Shown here in pieces: positions 12,821 to 26,030 of a stretch of 64,000 bases of DNA; within the stretch, counting starts at the first letter, position 1, and the number at the start of each line of letters is the position of its first letter. The translations under genes and the position numbers were made by a program. The notes below the pieces were generated by a model. The model worked only from the letters and a program-made list of their open reading frames with translations. It was not told where the DNA came from and made no database searches. The stretch is from Echinostoma caproni (lineage: Eukaryota > Platyhelminthes > Trematoda > Plagiorchiida > Echinostomatidae), in assembly GCA_900618425.1 (NCBI GenBank), contig UZAN01040859.1, positions 1 through 64,000 on the forward strand, written 5' to 3'.

Positions 12821-12954
12821 CCGGATCTATCACAAGTGCGATTCTAGCCCACTTGGTAGATACTGGCCATCGTTTCAAACCATGTGAAGCATTCCGCATT
12901 ATTTTTCGGAGAAACACACACACGAACACACAAAGTGAACGATTCCTCACATTT

Positions 12955-13795
12955 TATTCTCCCAATCCCTAGGTTCATTCCCTTCAATGACGGTATCGCA
13001 GCATAGGAGATAATCGTCCGCATTTCCAAGGCTCGAGCAGCATAAGTAAGACTGAAACACCTTTGGCGTTGACGCGACGTTTTACTGAAGTTGATAGGTC
13101 GTGTATATTGTGCTAGCGTTCGTTCAGTTCTGTTTTATGGTTGCGACACCTTGAATTTGCGAGCAGAATATAACCATCGACTAGAGCTTTTCGATTATCA
13201 GTGTTTATGCAGTTTAACCCACGTGGGATGGAGCGAACGGATTAATGATGCGGAGGTAAGCCGTCGTGTGTTTGGGAGTCTATCAGGTATAAACCTGAAT
13301 TCAAGTTAGCAGACTTCGCTGGCTAGGGCACATGTTGCGTATGCCCAGCTGTCGTCTGTCACACCGCGCTTTATTCGCTGTAGTTAATCCGGGCTGGAGA
13401 AAACCACGTGGAGGTCAACAGATGACGTGGAGACGAGGCATGAAGAAATGAACAGAGCCTTTAGCTAGAGTAGGTGTCTCTCGCCTCCCAGATTGTGAAC
13501 CGAATAATTCCACGACCGGTGGTTGGTTGGAAAAATTGAAGGATATGGCAGGGAACCGGCAGCAGTCGCGTTCTTGATGTCATTTCTTATCAGGCCAGAG
13601 TGCTTGAAATGGTATGTATGCGGAGTTAGATTGTGTACTCTGCGTGTTAATCATAGTTACTGTCCTTCCCCCTTCCTCAAAATAGATCCAATCCCTGTCC
13701 ACCTTAAATTTTGCCACTAACCTTGTATGCAGTGCGTGTTTGGTAGCGATCAGTGAAGTTCACCTCACTGTATTTCGCTGTATGATGATGATGCG
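12955..13795 (+). mobile_element. RTE-type non-LTR retrotransposon, 5'-truncated 3' end
   Basis: This is the end of the reverse transcriptase of an RTE element plus its 3' terminus. From about 12975 degenerate frames give ISKARAA, then GRVYCASVRSVLFYG (13091 onward), a FDYQCL motif, then LRWLGHMLRMP near 13318 and WRKPRGGQ near 13396. These are hallmark blocks of the C-terminal domain of RTE proteins. Several stops and frameshifts interrupt it. The 3' end has a GATCAGTGAAGTTCACCTC hairpin region (13748-13770) and a short GAT-repeat tail (13781-13793), as expected for RTE. The endonuclease and the reverse transcriptase core are missing, which is normal for incomplete target-primed insertions. 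Confidence 0.85.
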
Positions 13796-16700
13796 AGAAG
13801 GTATTTTCGGCCATCACAGTTACTGCTCCTTGCACTCCAGGCTTGCCATTTGTAGAACTTCAATTTAAATGATGAGGCCTGTATAGAAACTAGAGATCAC
13901 TCATCGTGTATGCTGGGAAGTTGTTCAGGTGATTGTACGTTGTTGTATGTTATTGGTAACCGTACATCTGGATTTCGTAGTAATCCAACAAAATTCATAA
14001 TAATAACGTGACTACTTACAGTAGGCTGTTTGAGAATGTCGTTTAATTCCGTTCATAAAAGCGGATCAGCCATCGTTTGGTACCACCAACATTGTTCGGG
14101 CATTGCGTGAAAGTTGTCACCAATATATGATATATACAATTATCGAGGTAAAGATCAATCAAAATGACAATTTATCACATGATGTGTAAGACCTAACAAA
14201 TGATCCATAAAGATGAACTATTTTTATTTCATTCGGAAACAAATCGGACGAAATTTCATACCATGTTATCGATTGGTTATTTATTGAACGAATTCTTGGC
14301 ATTTATCTGTCTGTGTGATGGGAACTAAGTCAGGAATTTCATCCGTTTACGCGTAAAACTTTAAAACATCGTGCATCTGCATGGAATTACGCCACCCTCT
14401 ACTTCGTCTGGTCTCCGATTGGATGTTGTGTGTATAAGAGAAAAACTGTTCAATTTTTGGAGGTCATTTGTATCTGCACATCCGTGGTCTTTACGTATCT
14501 CATTCAAACAAACAGCGCATATGTATATTGCTCAATATTGTTTAAAGTCATTGAAAGACTATCACATATCTTATAAATATTGAAACCAAACTAATCCATT
14601 TGAAGCTAGTGGAGAAATTTATCCTTCATTCTCAAAATAAACTAGGTAAATGAATAAAATATATAATTAAATGTACTGTACACAAAATGAAGCATTTAAG
14701 TCACAGACGATAGGGGGAAAACGTTGGGGCAGTTGTTCTTCTCCGACAATCAAGGAAATCATTGCTTTGTAATCGGGCATTGTATCCGATAGCTATATAA
14801 GTACGCCGTTCACAAGTGTATGCAGAAGTTTGATTTTCGAGGACCCCACGTTTCGAATATTTGTCGAATGCGATAATCGTTGAGCAATACGTTTTCTCCT
14901 ACTTCAATGGTGAACTAGGTTTATGCGGTTGGTTTGTAAGTCTCCGTTGAATGTGTAGGGAGGTTCGGTATTACGGCTTTTTTCATTTTACAGTCAACTG
15001 AGGAGTGAACAAACCGCTCACTTGGATGAGATAGCAGTGGTCAGAATTTAGATGGAGATAAACTTCTCATTTTGCAGTGAAAAATAACCATTGGTAGAGG
15101 GTTGAAAAGATAAAAGTATCCGGAAAGAAGGTCTAAGAGAAGGTATGAATTCTAAATTTGGGGGGAAGAGATCGGAGGAAAAAGGTGAGAAACCTGATGG
15201 ATGCTTACCACTGAAGAGGAGTGACGATTAGTAAAATTGCACAAGAATGTACAGAATTTTAAAAACCAAAATCAGTATAAGTTTTTGATCGCAAATGATG
15301 ACTAGTAACTTTGGAACGATCAAAATGAAAACTGAAAGATAATTACTCATTAACCTCGCCGGTCTAAGCCGTGCTATGCTGCGAAGTTTAAGTAAGGACG
15401 TCAATAATTGGTGAGAAGACATAATCGAAGGGATAAAGGTGCGGAACTGTCAGATGCAGGTGATCGTAGATAGAGAGCTAATGGCGGTAGTAAACGTTCA
15501 GTGTGGACCTGAATTCTATGATTCAACAACCATAATCGGGGCAGTTTCATTGGTTATTACGTGTACAATGTATGTTTTCATGGATTTGTCATACTGATTG
15601 GAATCACAAGTGATTATCCATAGGTTATAAATGAAATGGGTTGTGATCAGAATAAATTCGGAAGAACCGTAATGTCACCGTAATGTCAGTCACCTGTAAA
15701 CAGACATATGTATCAATAAAAAACATACAGGTTGAAATAATTCAATAAACCAAGACGAGGTACAAATGGTTTATGCAATTTGGTTTGATTATGGCGATTT
15801 ATCAAACTAGGTAACGTAATTTGATACCATCTTATGAAGAAGGACATTTTGAAACTACAAGATAAATGCGAGTGGTATTGAAGAGGAGGAGGAAAGAGGG
15901 ACGAAACAACATATCACAAAATGAAGGAGCAGCTTTGGGTTTTGACGTAACCACTACCAAATTAAACGCAGTTGTATCACAAATGGTTTTTGAACAGAGC
16001 TGCAAATTTGAGAGATGAATAGTAATCGATTCTACAGTTGCCAAATCCTTGATCTCCAAGGTCTTTTTTAGACTCGAAACCGTAGTGACACGTCTGTTTG
16101 GTGACCGCAGGAAAAAAGGCCGTACAGTTTCACTTGATGGTAGTGTTGTTTCGAGAAAGAGAAGGGTCGTCTCAATTCAGACTAATGCATGTGAAGCATC
16201 AAAGCGTCCCGTAAAATATTCATGGTATGGCGGTTTTATACGTGTCGTTCACTACACGTGTTATAGCACAACATATATACATATACATATCTGTATATAA
16301 ATACTAGTTGCCACTATCTTATTTAAAAAGCTGGTCAGTGTAGTCAAAAATTTATTTTATAAACCACAAAAAGGTCTAAGCGCCGGACTTGTATGATAAA
16401 CTACGAAGAGGAGACATATTTTGCACCCTTAAAAGCGGCATGGTTCAGAATGAGGGTTTTATGAAAGTACAATGACGACAGAATTCTCTGAATCATCACT
16501 ACGACACAAAACGTTTATAAGACGAACAAAAGCATGCAATATCAATGCTCCTGTTCGAAACAAAATGTGAAGCTACTGATAAATCAGCAGGTAAAGTGCA
16601 TCGTTCCAAAAACGAGATCAGTTTGTATTAGACAAATATTGAAGCTCTGTCTGGTGCCGAATAATGAGACGTAGCTAACTGATCAGTAACCGATTTAGAG

Positions 16701-18290
16701 TTTGTGACGAGAATAAGATAAAGCTAACGAATGTGTGAAAGTTAACATTAATGAAGTCAGTAACGCTCCTGTAAACACCATAACCATAAACGCAATGTAA
16801 CCATTCACAGGATAGATGATCACTCAAGACAATAGGCTAAGGCACAGAGAAATATAGTTGGAACAGGAATCGCAGTCATTGGTCCGAGCAACAATACTAA
16901 GGTGCAAAACAACAGATCGTGACCGATAGAAATTGGTAAATAATCAGAAGAGAAAAGCAGATAGTAATCTCATCAGCTGAGGCAGAAAAAATACAGTGGG
17001 TAGGGAAAATACTGATCGGAAATGGTGAATAAAGTGAAGATTCTATGAGATCTGTGTCAAGTAGGCAGCGTATTGCGTTTCGAGCAGCAAACTTCCCTCA
17101 GGTATTGGGTTTGTGCTTATGATGTATTTGTAGTTAGACATTATTGATTTTCGACTATAATATTAATAGGCAAATCCCGAGTTAGGACAAAAAATGTGAG
17201 TTGAAGGCAATCAAAAATATATATGGTTTGGCATCACAATCACAGTTTTTACCAAAAGTGTCTAGTCATAGCCTAAATATAGACTACCAATAGGTTTTAC
17301 AAGAATGTGCGTCAGAACGCCTTCAATAGATGCGACAATGTTTCTCAAATTTTTCCGTAACATGATGTACCTTCATACCCGTATGCGAATGCTATTACAG
17401 TTTCACTGCGCGCCGCTTATTTGCATAATTTGAACAATAACCCTCAAAACCAGTGCCGAATTCTACGTGCTATTCCGATCTACAGACATTGTTCTCAAAA
17501 ATGTGTCTCTCGTGGTCTGCAATGCGATGCAATTGATCTACAGGTCGGGTAACAGAGCTGAACCACACGAATCCGGCACCGTATAAGTTAATTCATCTGC
17601 CCCTATTGGTTTTGGTGCTGTTGTCGAGTGTGTGTGTGTGAGAGAGAGAAATATTACGGCCATCTACCCAAAAGATCGGTATCATCTGATCTGATAATGA
17701 CCATGAGGCGACGACACAACTACGATTCTCCCTTCGCATATCCCATATTTTTTATGAGCACTATCTTTCCGCCCATTCGTTTGATTGGCTTTCATCACAT
17801 GCACAATTAGGCAAAAAACGGACCGAGTGAGGGCGGGACCAAGACAACGGGAACTAAATCACTAATGGATAGTTAATTTGCAGCCGGTGTTTGATAAAGG
17901 TGAACAAATTTGTAATGGCTTTCCATCGGAATACCACTCATAAGTTGGATCAATACCTGGGTGCTATCGAATTTATCGTAAAAATTGTCTCCACGAGCTC
18001 GATCAAATCAGAATCTATGGTCGGATTAGGCACACGTAATTATATGCATTTAAAAACAGCAAATTTAACTTTCAACTGGTGAGAGTAATGGAAATATTTA
18101 AAACAAAACATTCTATTGATCGTCCGCGAATTTTGATGTTAGGGAACCAAAGGGGTTAGCTCTTTTATAGGGGAGGTAGGAAAGGTATAAAGAATGCTGA
18201 TTGATTTGTTCGGGCATAGATCAAATTCGTGCGATACCCTGACTTTCTTCACGTTTGTTCTCACTATCGATAAGTGTTTTGAGCGTCGGT
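13796..18290. other. Long stretch without recognisable gene
   Basis: Short frames only. No family motif, tRNA-like structure or copy of the repeats described elsewhere was found. The region is AT-rich with dinucleotide runs such as 16268-16297. Confidence 0.35.
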
Positions 18291-18347
18291 CACGGGTTTA
18301 AATGTGATATTGCCCCACATCACGTGCAAAATATCTGTGATATTGCC
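18291..18347 (+). repeat. Dispersed repeat, matched at 54198-54254
   Basis: About 57 bases starting CACGGGTTTAAATGTGATAT and running through TTGCCCCACATCA resemble the 54 kb copy at roughly three-quarters identity by eye. The two copies together suggest a B-box-like start (GGGTTCGAAT), so a tRNA-derived SINE fragment is plausible. No A box was found. Confidence 0.55.
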
Positions 18348-20240
18348 TGAATCAGTTGAACGCCTTATCAAAGTATGATCTCTCCATTTCGACGACGGGC
18401 GATGATGCATTGGTTGTTATACATTAAAGCTTCGGTAAAAACCATCAATGGAATTTATTTTTACAAATGATCTATAGGCATGATAGAGATATTTTAATTT
18501 TATTTTGCCAACACCCTACCTTTCTTTATTTATTTGTGAGCTCCTAGACAAGTCCTTTTTGCGTTCTGTAAGTTGACGATCAAAGAACATGTGTCAGTTC
18601 TTTTTATTACGTGCCATAACTCGAGGTGACCTTTTGAAGGTAAATGTCTACGTTTCATGGATTAAATATGTTTACTTCCTTCTGAATGAGGGATTTTACG
18701 TGAATAGTTTATGACCATGTAGATTTTCAGGTTAACTGAGATAAAATATACCATATTTACTTTGCAACGCATGAAAAAGATATGCCTTTGGAATACTTGT
18801 ATTGACTGGAATAACCGCCGTTATCGAAGTTTAAACCCTAACAAGAAAAAATGAACTTCCACACTGCTCTACCCTAAATATTTTCTAACTATGAGCCGCA
18901 TACGTTTCTGCGACCATTAGGTTGTTCAGTGGTTTCATTTCCGAAGCGGAATATGGATAATACTCCAGGATACTAATCAAAATTATAAAATTTTCGGTAT
19001 TTTTTTGTAATTCCTATATAAAAGCAAATGCCCGTTCATTTGTTGCCATTCTATTGCTATCAAACTGTAAGAATAATGCAAATTAAACGGGTATTTTACG
19101 CAAAACACCTGACGAACTTACTATGCCATTATTGTGCTTCATATTGTTCGGGACCGTTTACTTACAAGAAGCTGTCAAATGAAATGGAATCGAACGTGTA
19201 TTTTGCTCTGTGAATAAACAAGCCATACAAGCCAATCGGGATATTTTGTATTTAGGCTGTACGACATGACGAGAGGTTATTGCTTTTCGGCATATCAATC
19301 GATTAGTATCAGAATCCATTAGGAATCGGGTCTTTCTATTCCGATCATATTCTCACCCACGTACGTCTTGCTCACCAATGACAAACGAGCGCTAATGCGC
19401 GCTTCCATATAGAGGCCATGTGACAATCGAGGAAAAAATATCGATCCACGGAGCTCGGACAATTCGATTGGGTTAGCCTATTCGGTGGTTTTCACACCTA
19501 CAAGTCTCCTACATCTATTTTTGATGTGATTGAAACTTTGGTCAAAAATGTGAGTTTTGAGACAAAATTATTTTCGGGTGACCAGTACCTACTCGTTTCA
19601 AATACCATTGATTTTCAGGTCGTAAAACCGACAAGTTTTCCATAATAAATTATTAAAGTAACCCATGGAAAATCACAACGCCTCAGAAATCAGCAGAATA
19701 TTGAGTTAATGTGAGAGAGTATTGGAAACAAAACATTTTCTCTCTAATTGAGTGCAAAATGAATTCACATAAATCTGTCGTAATGTTCATTCAGTGAGAA
19801 ACAATCCCCTTATGAGTAAAAAAATAAACAAAAATACAACCAATAAAGCTGACTGTTTTCTAAACACGTGTATGAATGGTTCTTGAATTCTTCGAAACGA
19901 GTCAAGACAATTGATTTTTTCTACGTATCGATATTTCTCAGCCTGACAGTTGCACTAAATGAAACTAATTGTCATATGCACAAAATGATATTCTGTATTG
20001 TCTATGTTTTTTCCTATATCTTCTCTTCTTTATCAGTGTGCTCTTTTCTCAGAGTTCATTGACGGGATCAAACAACCAAATGCCCAAAGTATTAACCAGC
20101 ATTTCGTGTGGTATATATATTTCTGAGCAGCTGACGTCCATCAAATATCTGCATGAATATTGTTATTCGTCGTGCGACACATAGTCATACTCTTACATGA
20201 TAAATATGATCAATTGCCCCAATAGAGTTTGGATTGAGAT
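18348..20240. other. No recognisable gene
   Basis: Nothing identified beyond short unrelated open frames. Confidence 0.35.
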
Positions 20241-20246
20241 ATATCC

Positions 20247-20284
20247 TTGAGGAAGGTTACCAACGGTAACCGAAACTCCGGGTT
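20247..20284 (+). ncRNA. Penelope-type hammerhead-like motif (degenerate)
   Basis: The sequence reads TTGAGGA (core box with C3 changed to T), then A, then a perfect 7-bp stem II GGTTACC/GGTAACC around AAC (20255-20271), then GAAAC. A short stem III pairs ACTC with GGGT around one base, followed by a U at the cleavage position. The downstream stem I strand does not pair well upstream. Hammerheads in Penelope-like elements are established, and a Penelope protein remnant occurs at 33.7 kb in this window, which supports the reading. Activity is unlikely. Confidence 0.5.
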
Positions 20285-22014
20285 GTTATTCACGGGTACA
20301 TATCCGTTCAAAAATCACATGCTGTCTATCTGAATAGTAGTGAACACACGACCCGATCTGAAAACATTTAACGGGATAGGTGACCAAGCGCGTGGTACTG
20401 TGGTTACATAAGCTCACCAGCCCCACACACGGGAGAGGTTACCTAGTGGTCAAATCTACCATTCTTTGGTTGCTCATCATTTACTTCAAAAAAAGATATG
20501 CACAACTTGTTCCATAAAATCAGTATCCAATTCTGCAGACTCCACCGGAACTCTACTGAAACCTCCAAACTGTTTTGAGAGACGTTGAAGCAAATCAAAT
20601 CTGAAATCACAGGAGACCAAACCGTTCTTCTTTCAAGCTGCACGCGTAGCAGAGCTTTAGGTGCAAAGTTGAGCATTATACCAACTGTAATTCATAACAA
20701 ATAGACCCAACTGAACAGTCCAGTATTCCTATGATATTTCCGTTAATAAATGAATACCCAACAGAGATTCCAATAAATTTGTTATATACATCACAGTGGG
20801 AGTATATATCTTACATGATTCACCTGACAAGAGTATAATGGCTATTCGTATGATGGAAGACACCTGGGAATGCCATATTAATTGTTCTTGGCACGATAAA
20901 ACAATTTTGTGAAGAAGTTTCCTATACAGGTGTTAATTGCTAATATCAAAGCGAGGAACAAGTATGAGACAAAGGATAGTGATCTATCAACTTGTGAATT
21001 TGAAGACAAAATTCATATTTGTGAGATGAAAATACGACTGCCAATCCCCAGCCTTGGGCTCCAGTCCATAGGTTTGTCTTAAAAGGAGTCCTCGTTTCCC
21101 TTATTTACATAGCATTGCAGAGTGCTATCGGGAGGGCTTTGAAATGTGCCATGGTAGTGAGAAGGCAGATGGCGTTCACCGAACTACGGCCTTCAGTTGT
21201 GAAGTCAATCCACGTCAGCTCAAGCAAATGTGTCCAGCTCATTCTGAGGTATATCTCAACTAGCATATGTAAACGGCCAACGGACCATAACGTGACAAAA
21301 TTTGTTACCGTCATACTTCCATGGAAACTCATAAATTTCATATAATAAGGTTCACCACTTAAACAACTAATGAAGCTTTAAACTTGTAATGATAGTTATT
21401 GCTGAAAAAATCTTTTCAGTTTTCGCAATGGGTTCGGATTAAATCCGGTTTTATAAAAGCCCTAGAAGACGGTTCGACGTGTTGAAGCAGATTTTGGGCT
21501 AATTTTCTGGAATAAAAAGTGTCACATACAGCCTCCAAGATGCGCCACAAGATTGCACAGAAAAATCATTTTTGTCCATCTGCTTTCAATTCGTATGTAC
21601 ACAGTAAGTACAAAGTTCTTATTAAACCAAAAGCTAGTGTTCTGAATGTTTATTACGTCAAAATTAAATTGACGTTTCGTAAAAGCTGGTCAATGAAAGT
21701 GGGACTTCAAATCTTACGAACTGTAAACAACAGTCTCACTCTAGATCAGTCGAAAACCCCGAAAATTTTCTGTTGACGGATAATTTGCCGCAAACATGAC
21801 AACACTCCATTCCAAAAGAATTCTAGGAGCAAGTCAAGGAATAGCAGTGTACCCACGCAACTGCAAAAACCATTTATAAATATAAATTTAAATTTATATA
21901 ACTTTTGCAAGTTGAGATATGCTTACATTTCAGTTAAAAATTATACACAGGTCGTCACACCGGAGAAAATATAGAAATATAGACAGATCAACTACAGTGC
22001 TGTGTAAAACAGTG
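20285..22014. other. No recognisable gene
   Basis: Short open frames on both strands at 21105-21345 and 21519-21776 match nothing known to me. An 18-bp AT palindrome occurs near 21885. Confidence 0.35.
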
Positions 22015-23862
22015 TCACCAAATTTTGATTAATTCAATTAAAGATTAACGTGATTCATTTATAACTCGTTCCTTGTTCGTCAAAATGCGAGCCAGATAAG
22101 GTACAGTGGAGTTGTTATAAATGTTTATTCGAGAGGGTAGATACCGACAGAAGGAACGGGTGATCGAACGGGAGCGCCAAGAAGATAAATCAAGATGCAA
22201 AGGGTGGGAGGGGACGTTTAGAATCTTATTGGCAAAGGTCACACAAAACTTCCCATAACGATTAATAAGTTCTGTGATTAGTGATTTGGCAGAAATCAAA
22301 GATACGCGGCTTGTTATCATCAATCCACGACGAATAGTTTTAAAGTCCTGTTTCAATAGACCGGGAAACACTACAGGGGAGCAGTAAAGTAAAATAAGGA
22401 GAATGCATTGTTTAACAAAAGAGCACAAAACTTGTTGGGTAGTGCGAAATTATCTGAGTTTTCGAGCTGAAAGGAGAGGCGCCGAAGTTTTCTCATACTG
22501 TTTTGAATGTGTCGATCACCGAAGATTACCATCCACAGAAACACCGAGATATTTGGCTCAGGTCACTCTAGACAAAAGGTTACTATTAAGGGTTAAAGAG
22601 TCTGAGGGGAATGTAGAGCGGGAATAACTGAAAATTCATTCCAGGCACTTAGATGTGTTCGCATCACACTAGTTTGAAAACTGTTCGATTCGCGACAGAT
22701 TTTCAGTGGAGGAAAATTCCCAAGAAGAAGAAACGGTTTGACATAAAAGGATATCGTTAGCATACTTTTGGATACGAGCAGGGCGTGGAACCGAAAGACC
22801 ATTATTGAAAGCAAAGAAAAGATACGGAGAGATGACAGCACCTTGAAGCACATCAGAATTATAGACTGGAGGACTTGAGGCATTGCTGCCCAGCTTTGTG
22901 CACTGGATTCATTCGGTGAACTAATCAGAAAGTCACGAAAGCAGCTGTCTCGAGGAACCAAAGGATTCAAGCTTAAAAAGGAAAGATGATCGCGACACAG
23001 AATCAAAAGCAGAGGAATAATCGAGAAAAATTCAACAATCAGATTTGGCACAGCTGTTCAATGACTTGTTTATAAAATGGACCAGAGTAGACAGCACCCA
23101 AAGTGGATCTGTTGGGTTTATATGCAAGCTGAAGAGGACCATGAAGAATAATGATAAGTGACTGTAATCGAGTGAGGATGGATTTCGAAGTCAACTTTAA
23201 AACTACAGACTTCAATGCGATGGGACGAAAAAGTTTTGCGAGAACGGTTGAGGATGAGGTCATTGGAACAGGTATTATGGTCACTGGTTGCCAGGAATCG
23301 GGAATCATCTGTGTAAAAAGAGACTCGTTGATAAGGGGTGTCATCATGCTAGTTAGAGGAGATGCTACAAACCTGAGAAACGCTGGAGACCATCAGGGCC
23401 CGCAGATGACGATGGTCTGAAGGAACGTAGACGCTTAAAAAGTTAATCATTGGAAAAAGGGAACAGATCATAATTAGAAACCTCACATGGGAAAGAGGTT
23501 GTCTGGTTATCGTTACAAGGATGAAGAAATGCAGCATTAAGGCTATTTATATCAGCATCACTGTTCACGTTTTTCCTTTTTTGTCCGCAGAGAAGACGAA
23601 TTCCTTGCCAAAGAGGCCTTGTGTTTTTCGTTTGCAGGATTTGGGAAACGAAGGTCTTGTTTAAACGTGTTTTGTCAACTTTAATTAAGTTAGAACAGCA
23701 TTTTACAGCAAATGAATGGTGAGATTTATAGGATCGTTCTTTTTGCCTTCGTGTTGAGTTCAAACGAGGAGATGCAATTTTGCAGTTGCAAACAAACAGC
23801 GTCTCCGTGGAACAACAAAAATAGAAAATCAATTTCATCGTTTCGGTGAAAAGGACTGACAC
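22015..23862 (-). mobile_element. CR1/Jockey-like non-LTR retrotransposon, copy 1 (5'-truncated, dead)
   Basis: Minus-strand frames give, in order, the linker before the reverse transcriptase (23862-23443), the reverse transcriptase fingers with FRPIALKSVVLKL and a LQLAYKPNRST block (23347-23039), and the palm with LQGAVISPYLF and KYANDILLC (22851-22669). The C-terminal region follows with YCSPVVFPGLLKQDF and VPYLAR (22428-22045). The usual YADD catalytic box is YAND, so one metal-binding aspartate is lost, and the blocks lie in different frames. The endonuclease is absent. The same layout occurs at 34-36.8 kb and 50.6-51.3 kb. The probable 3' end is an AT-rich TTAATTGAATTAATC segment near 22020-22040. 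Confidence 0.85.
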
Positions 23863-24990
23863 AGTTCATAAGGGATGAATAAGAAGCAAACAATTAGTGT
23901 AAAATTGCTTTGATAAAAGGCACGTTTTCATTTGGGGTCTTTTGGTGCGATTATCTTCTCCACGGGATTTCAAATTACTTCATCACATGAAACAATTTGA
24001 TAATCGTTGGTTGACCCATTGTTTCATTTATAGTATGCGATTGATCGAAATATCTTGAGTGAACTGAAAGACCTGAAATCGGATCATTCTTACATCACTA
24101 CTGTTATTAAAACTGGGCCGATTTTTATAACACTTTTCCGCGCTTACTATATTACAAGAGGTTACTATTTTCTATTCATAAACTGCTCCTTCGGGATATT
24201 CTTCACATTTGAAATATCTTTTTGCGGTTTCACTCATTCGGCACCGGTTGTAATTTCTGGAGAAAATATGCATTGCTTTAATCCTCAGATTTTGACCCTG
24301 CTCTCAATTTTTATCCAAAATGAAAAATTAACGAAAATCACGAAATAAAATACCCGCAGCTTCGATGAAACTGAAGGGTCACAGAATTGAATGATTGATG
24401 AATCTGCTTCTGTTCCAAATGCGTGACACTGAAACAACACCAAGAATCTTGAACGTTAAGCGAAAGTTTGTTAAACTATGTCACCAGTTGACATAACCCC
24501 ATATCGTCAAGCAGCAGGTATATGTGCTGTCACCGAGTGTAAATTTTTGTTTTGTGGCTAACTGAAAGTTCTACTCCAGGGAAAGACGAGCTTGATTTTG
24601 TGCAGCTGATTGATAAATGAGCCTGCGAATTCAAATAATAGCTCAGCGAGTGCAGCCCTCACAGGTGCAGCGCGTTGATCTGGAATTTCGCATTGAGAAA
24701 ATCAAGTATACCGTTAGTAATGATAATGGAAGTAACCGAAGCAGTTGATCTACTCCCTTTTCCCTCATATTCACAATGATTTCGATCAAAGCTGGTCTTG
24801 TATTATTCTATTGACTAATATAACTCTATGAATAATTGCTTGAAACGATGTACTGAAATGAAATTTCTTCGCGTTTCCACTTTGTTGCCAAAGCTGGCGA
24901 TTTTCCTTTAATTGTTATCAAAACATGTGGCATGTGAAATTGGAGAACTAGCAACATTATATATATATATCCATATAGGGGTCTTCAACG
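23863..24990. other. No recognisable gene
   Basis: Nothing identified. An AT dinucleotide run lies at about 24957-24972, next to the start of the RTE fragment. Confidence 0.35.
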
Positions 24991-24994
24991 CATG

Positions 24995-26030
24995 TAATGT
25001 ATCTGGCGCGTGCAATGGAACCTTTGCGGATTAATGTCAGCCGTGTATCGGAGACGCGAATCCAGGATCCTAGTATTATAAGCCACTTAAATGCACCGGA
25101 GTTGTCTTCGAGGTACTTCCTCCGTACATCAGGTGATAACAAAGCCCGCTGAGTAGGCCAGCGTGGCATACGCATTATACTTAATAATACAGCCGAAGCT
25201 GCACTACTCGATTAGCTCTCCGTCAACAGTGCGATGCGGCTCCAAGGGTGTATCAGCGTCCGGAAGGGAAGCAACACCAACGGGTGTTTATTTATCACCC
25301 CAGCGTAAGCATCGACCAACTGCAGCTCTGACGCACAAAACGACGAGTTTTATGATCAACTAACCAAACTCATTCGATTGATCCGAAACTCAGATATGGT
25401 TGTTCTCACCGGTAATTCTAACGCCCAAGTTGGAAAACTGAGCGCATTAGAAGCTTGTTCATGCAGTCTTTGTGCTCTGCGCTGCCAACGAACAGATAAC
25501 TTATTTAGTTCTGCGAGGATCATCATCTTTTCCTATCCAGCACCAACTTCCGACACAGTTCCCAACAGACAGCAATAAGGTACTCCATCTCAACTGGTGC
25601 GCCAGCTCAAATCGATCACACAGCAGTAATCTACTGTTGGCTCAACACAAAACTTCAGGTTCTATTGAACCAACTGCATTGAATCTGGTCACGCATTAGT
25701 TTTGATGCAGTTCACTCTCCAATTCACTGGTCGCAGAAAATCCCACCAAACTCGACTGGCGGATCATCGCTTATCTGACCCAACCATTCATGCCCGTTTT
25801 CAATCAGAACTAGGGCAAGAGTTATGCGCCCTGCGGGGTAGTAGTGTAAACGGACAATGGGATCAGATTAGCTTAACAATGCACCGCGTAGAGAGGTTTT
25901 TTTGTGGATCTAAAGCGGTAGCCCGTCCGAGGCATTGGATATCTGATGAGTCTGTAGTACAGATGGAGAAAAAACGGCAAATTCCGACCACCCGGGATCA
26001 AAGAGGGGGGCGTCTGTAACGTTAGCCTAG
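24995..26030 (+). mobile_element. RTE non-LTR retrotransposon fragment (endonuclease and linker)
   Basis: Plus-strand frames with interruptions read as the apurinic-like endonuclease of an RTE element. A VSETRIQDPS block near 25035 contains the catalytic glutamate region, followed by GDNKAR.VGQRG. A YDQLTKLIRLIRNSDMVVLTG block leads to GNSNAQVG near 25413, where the family motif is GDFNAQ, so the catalytic aspartate is lost. A later frame (25702-26019) has the linker before the reverse transcriptase, including RHWISDESVVQMEKKRQIP. Similarity stops at about 26030, so the reverse transcriptase is missing. The minus-strand frame at 24957-25175 is a shadow of this. It is a dead copy. Confidence 0.8.

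Noticed and set aside
24957..25175. Minus-strand ORF with peptide-like composition
   Set aside because: The opposite strand reads as an RTE endonuclease, so this is its shadow.
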